In this document: positions 1 through 10,010 of the stretch, in pieces | Numbering within the stretch: position 1 is the stretch's first letter | How the letters are laid out: every line of letters begins with the position of its first letter | Assembly: GCA_027972325.1 (NCBI GenBank) | Contig: JAPMOS010000347.1 | Location: 1 to 25,536 of the forward strand | Length of the DNA: 25,536 nt | From: Paratrimastix pyriformis | Taxonomy: Eukaryota > Preaxostyla > Paratrimastigidae | Direction of reading: 5' to 3' | Made by a program: the position numbers and the translations under genes | The notes under the pieces: model-generated | What the model was told of the DNA's origin: nothing | The model's input: the letters and a program-made list of their open reading frames with translations, nothing else | Databases searched by the model: none

Positions 1-1227
1 GTCGTTCGAAGCCGCGGAAGAGATGAAGCGATCGGCTCACGCGACTTGTCAACACGTTCGCATTCATCAACACGAAGAGTCGGGGACCGGCCGCCGAAAA
101 TCAACTCGGAAGATGTACGGCATGCGGTTCGCGACATCTTGATGTGCTTACCGCGCGAGATGCAGACTCCAAAGTTCTACAAAAACGTCGCTGAGATTCG
201 CCAAATCGTGCTCGATCGGGCGCTTAGTCCTTCACAACAGAAAGTACGTGGTGCCGCAATGAACTCATTCATCCAAGGCCTCAAACTGCCCGGCAGCGAA
301 GGCGTGATGTATGAGCAGCTATACAACGCCTTGATGCGCGAGGCCACGCCAAAGGTCGATGTTGCCCAACTGTTGCGGAAGCACGTGAAGCAATGGGTGC
401 CGTACACGCAGCTTGTTGAAGCGCAACAGCAGCGTCTCGCAATGTTTGAAGAGGCACTCGAGCGCGAGCCAGCTCTGAAGGCAGCCGTCGAAAGCCCTGG
501 CAACGACTTCAATCACGATCCCATCAAGCCAGCGGATCCCGAAACACGGGCAAAAGTAGTCGATGCCTTCCTCACTAGCATGTATGTCCTGCTTCCGCCT
601 GTTCGCGTCGAAGAAATCATCCTTCTATACATCAATCCACAGGATGTACAGGTTGAGGGCGAGGCACCTCTCGACGATGTCGTTCGCGAGGGTGCCGCCG
701 AAGATGACGCCGAAGATGCTGAAGATGCTGAAGAAATCAAGGCTGATGAATATCGTAACTGGATCGATTGGACCAACCATACCTTCGTACGCGTCAAGTC
801 AAAGATGAGTCACCTCTACGGCATGACTCGCTTCCTTCTACCTCTCGATCTCTTCCGTATCATGAAGGATCTCGTTGGAAACAGCAACCAACTCCTCCTC
901 CCGACCAAAACCGGCAAACAGTACACTTCACAGTACGGCAAACGTGTCGCTGCAGCATTCGGGGTTCGCGGCTTGACCGTTGGCACGTTGCGCGTTATCT
1001 TCTCAACTACTTTCAGCGAGATCTTCATGAGGAACGCCAACTTGCGTCAGTGGGTCGCAAGAATCATGGGTCATAGCACAGCCATCCACGAAACGCAATA
1101 CGCGAAGCGTTACGATTTGGAAGGTCGACCACTCACAAAGGAGTTCATCTTCGGAGAAGAAGTCGACCCCGCAAAGGTTCCGACGCCCTGGCTGACCACT
1201 TTCGCTGGAACCCAGACTCAATTATAA
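1..1227 (+). CDS. Tyrosine recombinase/integrase (5' end outside or unclear)
   Basis: The C-terminal domain carries the tyrosine recombinase signature. Counting from the TTG at base 46, Arg316 lies in TVGTLRVIF (box I), His343 in ARIMGHSTA (box II), and the nucleophile Tyr352 in HETQYAKRY. LLLPTKTGKQYTSQYGKRV just before box I probably holds the beta-hairpin lysine. Such enzymes cut and rejoin DNA through a 3'-phosphotyrosine and serve integration, resolution or excision of mobile DNA. The first in-frame ATG comes only about 33 codons after base 46, and the frame is open to the left edge, so the true start is probably left of the window. An acidic stretch (EDDAEDAEDAEE) is encoded by GAAGATGCT-like tandem repeats at about 697-735. 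The polymerase gene follows about 90 bases later on the same strand. It is not a DIRS recombinase by position. Family call is good; subgroup is unknown. Confidence 0.8.
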   Translation, partial: VVRSRGRDEAIGSRDLSTRSHSSTRRVGDRPPKINSEDVRHAVRDILMCLPREMQTPKFYKNVAEIRQIVLDRALSPSQQKVRGAAMNSFIQGLKLPGSEGVMYEQLYNALMREATPKVDVAQLLRKHVKQWVPYTQLVEAQQQRLAMFEEALEREPALKAAVESPGNDFNHDPIKPADPETRAKVVDAFLTSMYVLLPPVRVEEIILLYINPQDVQVEGEAPLDDVVREGAAEDDAEDAEDAEEIKADEYRNWIDWTNHTFVRVKSKMSHLYGMTRFLLPLDLFRIMKDLVGNSNQLLLPTKTGKQYTSQYGKRVAAAFGVRGLTVGTLRVIFSTTFSEIFMRNANLRQWVARIMGHSTAIHETQYAKRYDLEGRPLTKEFIFGEEVDPAKVPTPWLTTFAGTQTQL

Positions 1228-1319
1228 GCAAAAACGAAGGAGCCACATTTTTTGCCTAAAAACTCAAGACTTTCCAGGTTTCCTTGGAAAGCAATAATAT
1301 TGCCGCATCAAAAGAACGA

Positions 1320-3737
1320 ATGGAGTTCAGTCAGCGCTTTGATGATGCCGTTTCGAAGTTCGCTCCTGAGTTCTGCGCCGAGTCATTTGTCTTCTTTGGT
1401 AAGCGCCCATGCACCGTGAATGATCTCAAAGCACGCATCGCCGCGATGACGGAAGAGAAGGAGTACAAGGAGCTGCTCAACAACGTCGAAGCTCGTCACG
1501 CGAACTGGTGTCTCGAGCACGGCAAGATTCCTAATGCGCTCGCTCTTGTTCCCTACTGCGAGCCCGCTCCAGCGCAAGTCGACACCACGGAAGAAGCGAT
1601 GGGATGCGTCATCGAAGATGTCGAAACCAGTCAGCGCCAGATCCGCAACGAGGTGGTCAAGCTCGCAACAGTCCAGACGAGTGACGTGTTGGGTTTCGAG
1701 CATGAATATCGGAACGCGCTCGTCTTCTGTAACAACTTCTATTTCGTTCGCCGTGATGGCACAATTGAGCTCCGCAACAAGATCCGATTCCAACCCGAAC
1801 TGCAGCGAGATGATTGTTTCTGCGCCGCCAAGCCACGTCACATCCTCGAGAAGGCGATCAACGAGTTTAATCTCCACTTCAACGCCGGCGACATCGCCAT
1901 GATCGGCTATGATATCGAGACCTACTCGCCGAATGTAGGTCAGCCGAAACATGAAGATCCGCAAGCCCACATCGGCATGATATGCGCTGTATACCGCCTC
2001 GGCACGGAGTCAGAGAAGCATGCCTTCATTTGGGATGACCGTCCAATCGACAAGACAAAGATCCCGGCTTGCGTTACCGTACATCGTGATGTTTGCGAAG
2101 CCGGCATGTGTTGTTCGTTTATTGATTGGGTTCGTACAAAAGGCGAGCGCAGCGAAGTGATCCTAACCGGCTGGAACGCAAGTCAACAGGGTTTCAGGTC
2201 TACGCTAGAGTCAACTTCCAACTTCAAGCCCCTTGGTTACGATTATCCGTGGATCGCTTCACGATGCGCCGCTGTTGCTCGTGAACAGTCGGCTTGGCCA
2301 TTCAAAAATTGCGATCGCGCAACTTGCTACAGCTCATTGTTCGGACTTCACGTCCACATGGTTGATATGCAGTGCTGGACGAAGAGTCAGTACCGCTCGG
2401 CCGATGCGCCGGACAACTTCAAACTCGAGACTGTGCTGGCTGCTTTGAAACTGCCTCGCAAACAGCGTCACGGCATGTCGTACGCCATCATGGGCCGCAT
2501 CCAGAGTGATCCTGCCTTTACGACCGAGTGCGCAGACCACTGCTTCGAGAACATTATCCGTTACTGCGTCTACGATGCGGAAGCTGTGCTTAATATCGCG
2601 GCGACACTCGATTACATGAGCAAGCTCACCTGTTTCATTGAAGCAACGGGCATCACTCTTTCAGCCTACATCATGTACACTCAGGCCTCGTGGGGCATGA
2701 CCAAACTGGCTCGCGCCGCATGGGACCTCCGCGATCACGTGACGTTGAAGTGGAACTACGGCCAAGTTGGCGAGAACGGCAAGTACAAGGGTGCAATCAA
2801 CTGGTCAGAGACCGACTACTTTGCCGATAGCCCCTGCGTGATGTTTGACTTCGCCGGCTTGTATCCCTCGATGATGCGTGCTTACTGCATCTCGCCCTTC
2901 TCCGTCATCGGCAGCTTCCCGTCACTCGATCAGGTGTTCACGGAGCAGCGCACGCCAGCCAACACAACATACGTCCGCAACGCAACAGCGGCAGAGATTG
3001 AGGAATACAACAAGACGATTGAGGGCCAAGTCCATCCACTGCGCCTCTTCCGTGAGGACATTATCGACACCTACACCGCGTTCGCCATCCTCCAAAACGA
3101 TCCCTTCATCAAGACAGTGGACTACTTTGTCAACGCTCGCGCTGATCACAAGAAGCAACTCAAGGCGGCGAAGACGCAACACGAAGCCAAGTATCACGAC
3201 ACGATGCAGTGGTGCTTCAAGATCATGGTCAACAGCCTTTACGGAATGCTGGGATCGCCCTACGCGTGCTACATGTTCAATGAGGTTTGTGCAGCCGCCG
3301 TGACGTCTGCAGCTCGTGACGCAATCGTTCGGGCAAGCGGTATCATCTCCACCTACGGCAAGCGCCTGTTCATCGATACCGACTCTACTGCCGTTCAACT
3401 GTCGTCCGAGCACATGCCGCCGACGCTCACGTTCACCACGAAAGAGGACGTCGCAGCATTCAACGTATGGTCAAGCACACTGCAAAACGAGATCAATGGA
3501 AAGCTACGTGAAAGCTACTCAGCGTCGCGCCAGTTTCCAGCCGAGCGACTGCCCTACATCTCATTTGCATTCGAGGCCGCACTTGAGCGTGTCCTGTTTG
3601 CGAAGTGTAAGAACTACTGCGAGATGAAGATCATTCCAGCGATCAATTCAGTGCCCGAGTTCTCCTACCGAGGCTGCCAATTCACTGTCCGGACCGCCCA
3701 CGTGCGCGAACGGACACTCGCACTCTGCAGAAGTTGA
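1320..3737 (+). CDS. Family B DNA polymerase, viral type (main part)
   Basis: This is a replicative DNA polymerase with a 3'-5' exonuclease and a palm domain. Counting from the ATG at 1320: the Exo I motif YDIET is near residue 197; YCVYDAEAV near 410 matches the Exo III type; motif A DFAGLYPSMM starts at 510; motif B KIMVNSLYG at about 634; motif C DTDS at 686-689; and KNYCEMK near 765 is the lysine motif of the thumb side. KYKGAINW ahead of motif A is also typical of the herpesvirus and large-DNA-virus lineage rather than the protein-primed one. The frame is open upstream to a TTG at 1284, but the ATG at 1320 is the first normal start. The gene follows the recombinase on the same strand. 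Its C-terminal portion lies in the neighbouring entry. The copy is treated as a fossil. Confidence 0.9.
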   Translation: MEFSQRFDDAVSKFAPEFCAESFVFFGKRPCTVNDLKARIAAMTEEKEYKELLNNVEARHANWCLEHGKIPNALALVPYCEPAPAQVDTTEEAMGCVIEDVETSQRQIRNEVVKLATVQTSDVLGFEHEYRNALVFCNNFYFVRRDGTIELRNKIRFQPELQRDDCFCAAKPRHILEKAINEFNLHFNAGDIAMIGYDIETYSPNVGQPKHEDPQAHIGMICAVYRLGTESEKHAFIWDDRPIDKTKIPACVTVHRDVCEAGMCCSFIDWVRTKGERSEVILTGWNASQQGFRSTLESTSNFKPLGYDYPWIASRCAAVAREQSAWPFKNCDRATCYSSLFGLHVHMVDMQCWTKSQYRSADAPDNFKLETVLAALKLPRKQRHGMSYAIMGRIQSDPAFTTECADHCFENIIRYCVYDAEAVLNIAATLDYMSKLTCFIEATGITLSAYIMYTQASWGMTKLARAAWDLRDHVTLKWNYGQVGENGKYKGAINWSETDYFADSPCVMFDFAGLYPSMMRAYCISPFSVIGSFPSLDQVFTEQRTPANTTYVRNATAAEIEEYNKTIEGQVHPLRLFREDIIDTYTAFAILQNDPFIKTVDYFVNARADHKKQLKAAKTQHEAKYHDTMQWCFKIMVNSLYGMLGSPYACYMFNEVCAAAVTSAARDAIVRASGIISTYGKRLFIDTDSTAVQLSSEHMPPTLTFTTKEDVAAFNVWSSTLQNEINGKLRESYSASRQFPAERLPYISFAFEAALERVLFAKCKNYCEMKIIPAINSVPEFSYRGCQFTVRTAHVRERTLALCRS

Positions 3738-4196
3738 TCCACCTACCACATGATCAGCAGGCACTATGTCTCGCCAAGTTCTGCGATGATGAGATGCGCA
3801 ACGTGAAGAGGGCACCATTGATGTACGCCCGCAAGCAGAAGCTTGAAAACAAGGATCAATGCGTCGTCTTCCTCAAGCGAAACTATCCTGATCAAGTTCG
3901 CGATCAGGAGATTTGCAACATCATCAGGCTCCTGTCGACGGAGAAGAAGACAAGCGCCGCGTGGGCTCCGATCAGCGATGAGTACACACCACGGAACATT
4001 GACTACGTTGAGACTTTGAATGCAGCTTACACCAGTAACATCTCGCGCTACTTCCCCATCTGGCTCAAGATCGTTCCGAAGAGCAATAGTATCATTGAGA
4101 AGGGCGGTGAGTTGCTTGATCGCAGCGAGCTGATGTTCCGGGTCGAGACGCGTGACGGCAAGCAGAGTATGCGTAACGCAACCGTGGACGAGTTAA
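3734..4196 (+). pseudogene. C-terminal portion of the viral B polymerase, ending at the LINE
   Basis: About 150 codons immediately follow the polymerase, on the same strand and with the same composition (mid GC, unlike the LINE). The product has no catalytic motif. It is a mix of charged and hydrophobic segments (LIHLPHDQQALCLAKFCDD, then VVFLKRNYPDQVRDQEICN), which would fit the thumb or C-terminal region of a B polymerase. A separate small gene is the alternative. Around 4197 the composition jumps to GC-rich and the protein becomes reverse transcriptase (FLLAVDPLLRWL), so the LINE begins there. The inference that this belongs to the polymerase rests on position and style, not on a motif. 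Confidence 0.5.
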
Positions 4197-5160
4197 TCAT
4201 ATTTCTGCTGGCGGTCGACCCACTCCTTCGTTGGTTGGCGATGGCCGACCCAGCCCTGGGGGACCTCGGCGCGGGGCTGGTCGAGGATCCCACGACCGCG
4301 GCAACAACCCAGGCATTTGCCGACGACATCGCACTCCTCGCGCCCAGCGACGCCGCCCTTGCCGTCCTCTGCCACCGGGTCGACGCCTTCCTGGCTTGGG
4401 CACGCCAGTCGACCAACACCGACAAGTGCGCCCTGCTGGCAGTCGAAGGGGGTCAGCCGCACACCAGCGCCCGGGCACTCCTCCAAGGGAAGGCCATCCC
4501 AACACTGGGCTCCGCGGGGGCCAGCGGATCCTACACCTACCTGGGCTACGACATCTCCCCCGAGGGCCTCGCCGCCACGCACCTGCCGCGGGTGCTGGCC
4601 AACTGGGACAAGAGGCTGGCCCTGATCCACGGCTGCGCCCTCCCCCCGCTGGCAAAGGTGGAGGCCACAAAGCAATGGGCCCTTCCGACTTTGGTGTACG
4701 GCCTTACCGCCGCGTGCCCGTCGGCCGACCTGTGCGCCAAGCTCGAAGACACCCTGGCTCGCTATGCGGCGGCCTGGTTCACGGGCCGCCCCCTGGGGAC
4801 CGACAAGAAGTTCCTCCCCGGCGTCCCGCGGGCCTTCCTGTTCCTGCCCGGCCAGGGCCCCGGCCTCCCGCGCATCGAAGCCACCCTGCGTCAGGCCCAC
4901 CTGGGCCTGGTGGCCCGGCTCCTCAACCCCCCGCCAGGTGGCCACTTCCTCGACCAATGGGCCCGCCCCCACGCCTTCGCCCGCGTCCTGGTGGCCGCCG
5001 CCCGCCCCTCACTCCCCAGCCCGCCGCCGCGCCGCCGCAGGTCCTGCGCCACGGAGATCGCCGTCCCTGAGGCCCTGTGGCAATGGCTGGCGCACGACCA
5101 GGCCCGGCACGCCTACAGCCTCGTCCCCAACTCCCGGCGGCCAGGCTGGCTCCTCCGGAA
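4197..5160 (+). pseudogene. LINE reverse transcriptase, C-terminal part and thumb
   Basis: FLLAVDPLLRWL matches the end of RT motif B in non-LTR elements. QAFADDIALLAP at about 4311-4346 is motif C, with the catalytic FADD. NTDKCALL follows as motif D, and YTYLGYDISPEG as the YLG motif E. LALIHGCALPPLAKVEATKQ and LPTLVYGLTAACPS match the thumb region of R2/Dualen-like LINEs. The N-terminal fingers and motif A are absent, so the enzyme could not work. The frame is open from the preceding viral sequence straight into the LINE, which is chance. Confidence 0.85.
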
Positions 5161-5229
5161 CCAGCTCGTCCGGGGGCCCACGTCTTCCCGCAGGGGCCGG
5201 CCACCGCGACCGCCGGAAGGAGCTCCGCC

Positions 5230-5720
5230 TGATGGGTCTCGCGGAGCTGCTGCCCACCTTGCCGGCGGACTCGATACAGGTTTTCACGGACGGCTCCTTC
5301 GAGGTCGGACCCGAGGGGCTCCTGAGGGGGCGCGGCCGCCGTCCTGATCCACCCCGACGGCAGAGCGGTGGCGCTCCGCCGCACGCTCCTGTGGCCCACC
5401 AGCAACGCACAGGCCGAGGTGGAGGCCATCCGCCTGGCCGCCGAGCTGCTCAGCAGGGAGCGGGTGTCACCGAGCCGAGCCATCCTGCTCCTCTCCGACA
5501 GCTCATACGCCCTCGGCGCCCTTTGCCGGTCCTGTGGCCTGTCTCAGTGCCAGCAGACCGTCCTCCGGATCCGCGACGAGCTGCTCTCCCGCTGGCCGCG
5601 CCTCCTCTGTCACCACGTCCCATCACACGCCGACGTCGCCGTCCCCCATGCCCCCCAACTGTGGGGAACCTGCAAGCTGACCGCCTGGCGGGGAGGCCGC
5701 GGCGGCAGACCCGCCGCCCC
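5230..5720 (+). pseudogene. LINE RNase H domain, frameshifted
   Basis: The RNase H1 acidic residues can be followed in order: FTDGSFEVG (first Asp), AEVEAIRLAAELL (Glu), LLLSDSSYALGAL (second Asp) and, after a HVPSHADV stretch, GNLQADRLA (last Asp). The pieces are spread over three forward frames, with changes near 5315-5335 and near 5655. In LINEs this domain removes the RNA template during cDNA synthesis. It sits between the RT and the endonuclease, an arrangement known for Dualen/RandI elements. Confidence 0.75.
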
Positions 5721-5900
5721 CCGCCACCAACCCCGGAAGCCTGCCGCCCCCGCAACAGATCGGCCTCACCTGCCCAGCCCCGCTCCGGTTCCGGCCATCA
5801 GGACCGGTGGATGCGCCCCTGCCGTTCCCTGCTCGACCGTTCACCACCGCCGCGGCCCGGGGTTCTGCCTTGCCCTCCAATGTGAGGAAGACAGCCGCGA

Positions 5901-6715
5901 GTGGCTACAGCGCCGGAGCATGGCCTCATCGGGGTGACCCTCGACACACTCGAGCAGAAGCTGGCCTCGGCGGCCTGGCGGCAGCTCGCGGCCCCCGCCT
6001 GGAAGGTGCGCCGCCTCGTCTGGCTGCTCTTTGGCACGTTCCCCACCCTGGCAACCATCCGCGCCCTCTACGCGGGCCAAGGGGGCGCTGCCTGGACCAC
6101 ACCCTGCCCGCTCTGCCACGGGGCACCAGAGACCATGGCCCACCTGCTGTCGGCCTGCGGCAGGTTCCACCACTACTACACGGCCAGGCACGACCGTGCC
6201 GTCCGCCGCCTGTGGGCCTGGTTCGGCGGCCAGGACGCCTGGGTGATCCGGCACTACCTGGGCGTCTCGGCAACCAACCGTCAGCCGGCCCTCCCGCAAC
6301 CCCTGCTGGATGAGATCCCAGCGGCCTTCCGAGACCTGCACCCGGACCTGGTCCTGCAGTCTCGGGCCCCCGACGGCGCCTGGTGGCTCGTGGACGTGGC
6401 CATCACAGGGGCGACAGCCAGGGTTGGCCCGCCCTGGCAGCGGGAAAAGCCACCCACTACGCCGAGCTTTGTCGGTCGATCTCGAAAGCCACCGGGCAAC
6501 CCTGCCGCGTGGTCCCGGTCGTCCTCTCGGCGCGGGGAGTCGTCCCTCGGGCCACGCTGCAGGCCCTCTCTCGGACCACCCCGGCCTCCCCGCCTGAGAT
6601 CCGGCTGGGCCTCCAGAAGTGCCTCTCCTCCCTCGCCACCCTGCTCGTGCGCGACGCCCTGGCCCTGATGACCATGCGGAACAGGGCGGCTGCCGACGAG
6701 CCGCACCCCTGACAC
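5901..6715 (+). pseudogene. LINE zinc motif and restriction-like endonuclease (RLE)
   Basis: CPLCHGAPETMAHLLSAC gives the C-x2-C-x8-H-x4-C zinc motif that precedes the endonuclease in R2, NeSL and Dualen elements. It is followed by FHHYYTARHDRAVRRLW. The PD-(D/E)XK core is then visible as HPDLVLQSRAP and WWLVDVAI (PD and D). After a frame change at about 6405-6450 comes KATHYAELCRSI (the K..Y part). VPVVLSARGVV and a helical C-terminus finish the protein at 6712. In the family this enzyme nicks the target DNA for target-primed reverse transcription. Confidence 0.75.
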
Positions 6716-6835
6716 AAGGCACCCCCACTTCCCCCGCCGCCCCCTATCACCCACCCACTGGGGCTCCGCTCGCCGCGGCTGCCCCGGCCGAGGAGGGCCC
6801 AACACGAGGTCATTAGGCCCAGGGCCCCCATCGGA

Positions 6836-6903
6836 ACGTGTAACGCGCGACGCGAAGGCGGGAGTAAAGTTTCTCTTCGCCTGCGTCCTCGCAAATACAC
6901 AGC
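6836..6903 (+). other. Short leader between LINE end and primase-helicase
   Basis: Composition falls back from the LINE level to that of the virus-like element. There is a pyrimidine-rich run (about 6869-6893) just ahead of the ATG at 6904. No TATA-like box is obvious. The exact LINE 3' boundary cannot be fixed because I found no duplicated target site. Confidence 0.3.
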
Positions 6904-8652
6904 ATGTCTCTGTTGCTTTCAAAGCGAGACTCGCGGACCGTACACGAGATTATTGATTGCAACCCACATAAAGCATACTTCGACGTTGAGCGTGACGGCG
7001 CAGAGCCACTCCCAATCGAATCCATCATCCGTCATGTCGAACACGTCCTGGGCCGCGGAAGCGTCACTTGCTACTCTGCCTGTGGCCCAGCCAAGCAAAG
7101 CTATCATATCATTTGCAACCGTCTCGTCTCGCGCAACTTGAACAAGATCGTAGCACGTTACCTCAAGGACAACTGCAGCTTCGATTGCATTGATGATGGC
7201 GTCTACGCGCAAGGCCACACGATGCGCTGTTTCACACAAGATAAGTTAGTCAGGACGGATGCAGGCCTCGTCATGGCGAATCGCGTGGTCCGGCTTGAAA
7301 GCGATCCCAGTTGCGAGTCTGTGACGCTCGATCGCATCTTAGAGTCACTCATCACGTATACGGCTGGCGCGCCCGAGTTCGAAACGCAAGCCCTCGACTT
7401 CAGCGAGAAGCTCATCGAGGTTGACCCGATCATCTATCAGGCGCAAGCAACCAACTTCCCAGCTGGCCTAACGCAGTATCTTGCAGACAAGTTCGGCGAG
7501 TACAAGACACAGGAAGCAAACAAGGGCCGCATTCGTATCGTTCCGTCAAAGCCGTACATGTGCGAGTTGTGCGACAGGATGCACACGAAAGATGGGGGTT
7601 GGATCTCGCAAAGCTCAAGCCAATTCGTCTTTCATTGCTCGCGATGCCGCGACGAAGACAAAGTTGCAACATTCAAGTACAACGCGAAGGTAACGTATCA
7701 TCAAAAGCTTCAGCAACTGCACGCGGCTTGTCCGACCTTCCAAGCCGATCATCGCGCCGACGAGTACCTCAACTGCGCCATCACGGATCGGCTCACCTGC
7801 ATCAAAGCGCGAATGGGATCGGGTAAGACACAGAACTTGGCCCGCATCCTCACCGTGGAGGAGCCCAACTGTACGGCAGTCATGATCTCAGTTCGTCGGA
7901 CACTCGCGTTTGACTACATGAAGCGTTATCGCGCCGAGAATAGCCTTCCGTTCGAGTCATACATGGACTTGACGGCAAAGCAGATCTCAATACATCAACA
8001 TCCCCGCCTCGTAATTCAGGCGGACAGCTTGGGACGTCTCGACGTAACCGACTTCGGCTCATCTGTTGGCGCTCGCACCATTCGTTATCTCGTCCTCGAT
8101 GAAGTTGAGAGCCTATTGAATCAGGTAAAGAGCACTGACGACACACGCATCGTTCAGACACTTTGCGAGCTGATGACGCATGCAGATCATGTTGTCGCGA
8201 TGGATGGCCTTCTACAGCAATCCACCGTGCGCATGCTCGAGGCGATGATGTCGTCGTATGGGCCACGTCAGCTGATCAAAGCCACTCGCATCGACTTCAA
8301 CAAGGACATGCCAGCCTATGATGTCAAGTTCGTGGAGGCAAGCTTCCGCCAAAGCAAAGAGAACCGCGGACTCACCTTCCTGACCGACTCCATCCTGCGA
8401 CTGCTGCGACAGGACAAGCACGTTGCATGCTTCATGTCGGGTCGTAACGTGATGGAATCGATTCGGCAATTCGTTCAGGCTCAGCTACCCGACATCCACA
8501 TCGTAACCTTCAGCGGCAAAGATAACGAGATGCACAAGAAGGGAGATGAGTACGTGTCTCACTTCGCCGAGAAGCGGGAGATCATCTCCAACGACATCAG
8601 TAAGTATCTCGTCGACCACAACACGCGGCTGTTCATGTACACAAGCACCAGT
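6904..8652 (+). pseudogene. Primase-helicase of the herpesvirus origin-binding-protein/D5-replacement type, N-terminal and ATPase part
   Basis: The N-terminal third looks like an archaeo-eukaryotic primase: AYFDVERDG near residue 24 offers the D-x-E metal site, KQSYHIICN the S-x-H motif, and GVYAQGHTMRCF the region with the last acidic/basic site. A C-x2-C...H...C-x2-C zinc-like cluster (CELCDRMH, then FHCSRC) follows near residue 220. The helicase part has Walker A ARMGSGKTQ (Lys308) and Walker B YLVLDEVESLL (Asp399-Glu400), then MDGLLQQ and a strand-rich second RecA-like half (VACFMSGRNVM, NTRLFMYTST). Mimivirus-like viruses carry this primase plus UL9-like helicase pairing. The protein would prime and unwind viral DNA. 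Its family-typical C-terminal sequence is found on the other strand (next entry). Confidence 0.75.
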
Positions 8653-8654
8653 AG

Positions 8655-8707
8655 GTGTGACACTTGAGATAGAGGGGGTTCGGACGTTTGGGAGAAGGTG
8701 TGGCACC
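8655..8707 (+). repeat. Left arm of a 53-base inverted repeat
   Basis: The arm begins with GTGTGACACTTGAGATAGAG and ends with GGTGTGGCACC. Its first 32 bases match the reverse complement of 10032-10063 at 31 of 32 positions. The full 53 bases match 10011-10063 at about 47 positions. Each arm is itself bounded by near-palindromic GTGTGACAC-like 9-mers in direct order. The four bases before it (GTAG) complete a 13-mer identical to the ends of the 10085-10191 element. Confidence 0.85.
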
Positions 8708-8715
8708 GGCGGCGG

Positions 8716-9975
8716 TTACGAATCGAGGTTGAGAGTGTACACTCGAGCGCGTTCCCCATTAACTCGCTTCTGGACTGATGTCCATTTCGTGATCTGATGC
8801 CCTGCCGTCAGCATGAGGTTGTACACCATCTCGTGCGCCTTGCTTGTGTCGAAACGCGAGACTACGTGAGTCGTCTTCAGTTCCTCTTTGTGCGCTTCGA
8901 GGATTCTGATGACCTCTTCAGCCGATGCTGAGCGCGCTGCATCATTCGAGCTGAACTCCAACGTCGTGCCATGCTGCTGCGCGGTGTCCATTACCTCCTT
9001 AGCGATACGGAGGACGATGCTGCGATCGATTTGCGGGACGACGGATGCCGCGCCGCGAGTCTGCAGGCCTGATCGCACCACTGCTTTCTCTGTGCGTGCT
9101 TGCTCGGTGATGACGGCTGAGACCTTCTTGATCTGCGCGTTGATGTCGGGCCGTGGAACCTCTGCCGGAAGCGTTGCAATCGTTTCTGCGCCAGTGCACT
9201 TGTCGTGGACGTTCCGTAGAAGTGCGACGCCGCGCACGATGTTTGCAGTACCGTGTGACTCACCTTGGGCCTTGATGAGCTTATGATACGCGCTGAGAGT
9301 TGCGCGATGGTGATAGATGTTGACGTCGCTCGGCTGAACGTTGACGCCCGATTCCGCGTCCATTCCAAGGTCGCGAATCATCTCGTACCATGCCTTCTTC
9401 TCTTCAAACAGCGGATCACGGACGGTGAGCAGGTAAGCTGTGTTGTTTCTCACGCCAAGTTGAGTCATCTCCTCAGCCGTTGGTGTCCAGTGCTCCGGCG
9501 CGCGAGTCCAGTGACCATCTGCATCCTGTGTCCACCCCATCAGGCAAATGATCTTGTTGCTCATATCGGGTTTCCACAGTTCAACGGGATCGAGTTCGGG
9601 TGCGCTCAGCTCCGCGAAGTTGAGGTTGTAGTTGTGCTGCTTCAAGGTCTGTACCACGAAGGGGAGGGACCCGTTCATCAACTCATTGCTGCGTGCATCC
9701 AGCATCGCAAGCACCTGCTGTGGAATCGTCCAATCGCAACGGCCATCGAAGAATGCGCGTTCGACGGTGTTGCCGAGCGAGAGGATTTGAGCCAGTGACT
9801 GGCTTTTGGCTTCACACTTACGATGTTGGTAGACGATGAGGCCTTCATGCATCCGGTACTTGCGCACACGGAAGATGGCTTGCGCTGTCTCAATCGGACT
9901 CATCTCGCTACTGATTTGATGAACGAACGTGTCGAAATGGTCAACGTTTATGTCGACGCCTGCCGTGATGGTTAC
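8716..9975 (-). pseudogene. C-terminal part of an origin-binding-protein-like helicase, opposite strand
   Basis: The frame holds AGVDINVDHFDTF and then SPIETAQAIFRVRKYR. The latter has the Q...RVR pattern of SF2 motif VI, as in UL9-type helicases. The coding-like sequence runs upstream of the ATG at 9903 to about 9970, so that ATG is not the natural start. The rest (about 390 codons) is an alpha-helical C-terminal region without a recognised motif. Codon use matches the primase-helicase on the plus strand, and its motifs are the ones that entry lacks. It therefore appears to be part of the same gene family, and probably of the same copy, now in opposite orientation between inverted repeats. 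The alternative is a second, converging copy. Confidence 0.7.
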
Positions 9976-10010
9976 ATATTCCCAAGACTTCCATCACCGC
10001 GCTCGGTGCA

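Larger units (their letters stand above)
4197..6835 (+). mobile_element. 5'-truncated LINE with RNase H and restriction-like endonuclease (Dualen/RandI-like)
   Basis: A very GC-rich block contains, in order, the end of a non-LTR reverse transcriptase, a type I RNase H, a CCHC zinc motif and an R2-type restriction-like endonuclease. It starts inside the reverse transcriptase (motif B side), as expected of incomplete target-primed reverse transcription. Coding ends at 6712 and a short GC-rich 3' tail runs to about 6835. I see no poly-A tail and no convincing target-site duplication. The remaining coding sequence has about four frame changes (near 5160-5215, 5315-5335, 5655 and 6405-6450) and one in-frame TGA at 5883-5885, so it is an old dead copy. 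The RNase H between RT and endonuclease favours the Dualen/RandI group over R2. The APE domain that Dualen also has would lie in the missing 5' part. Confidence 0.8.

Noticed and set aside
4231-5070. Long open plus-strand frame in the GC-rich LINE
   Set aside because: The product is Pro/Arg/Gly-rich low-complexity sequence; the RT motifs lie in another frame. It is a GC-driven shadow.
4160-6850. GTAACGC near 4170 and near 6841 as a LINE target-site duplication
   Set aside because: The left copy lies about 25 bases before the composition change, and the seven-base match is too short to be convincing.
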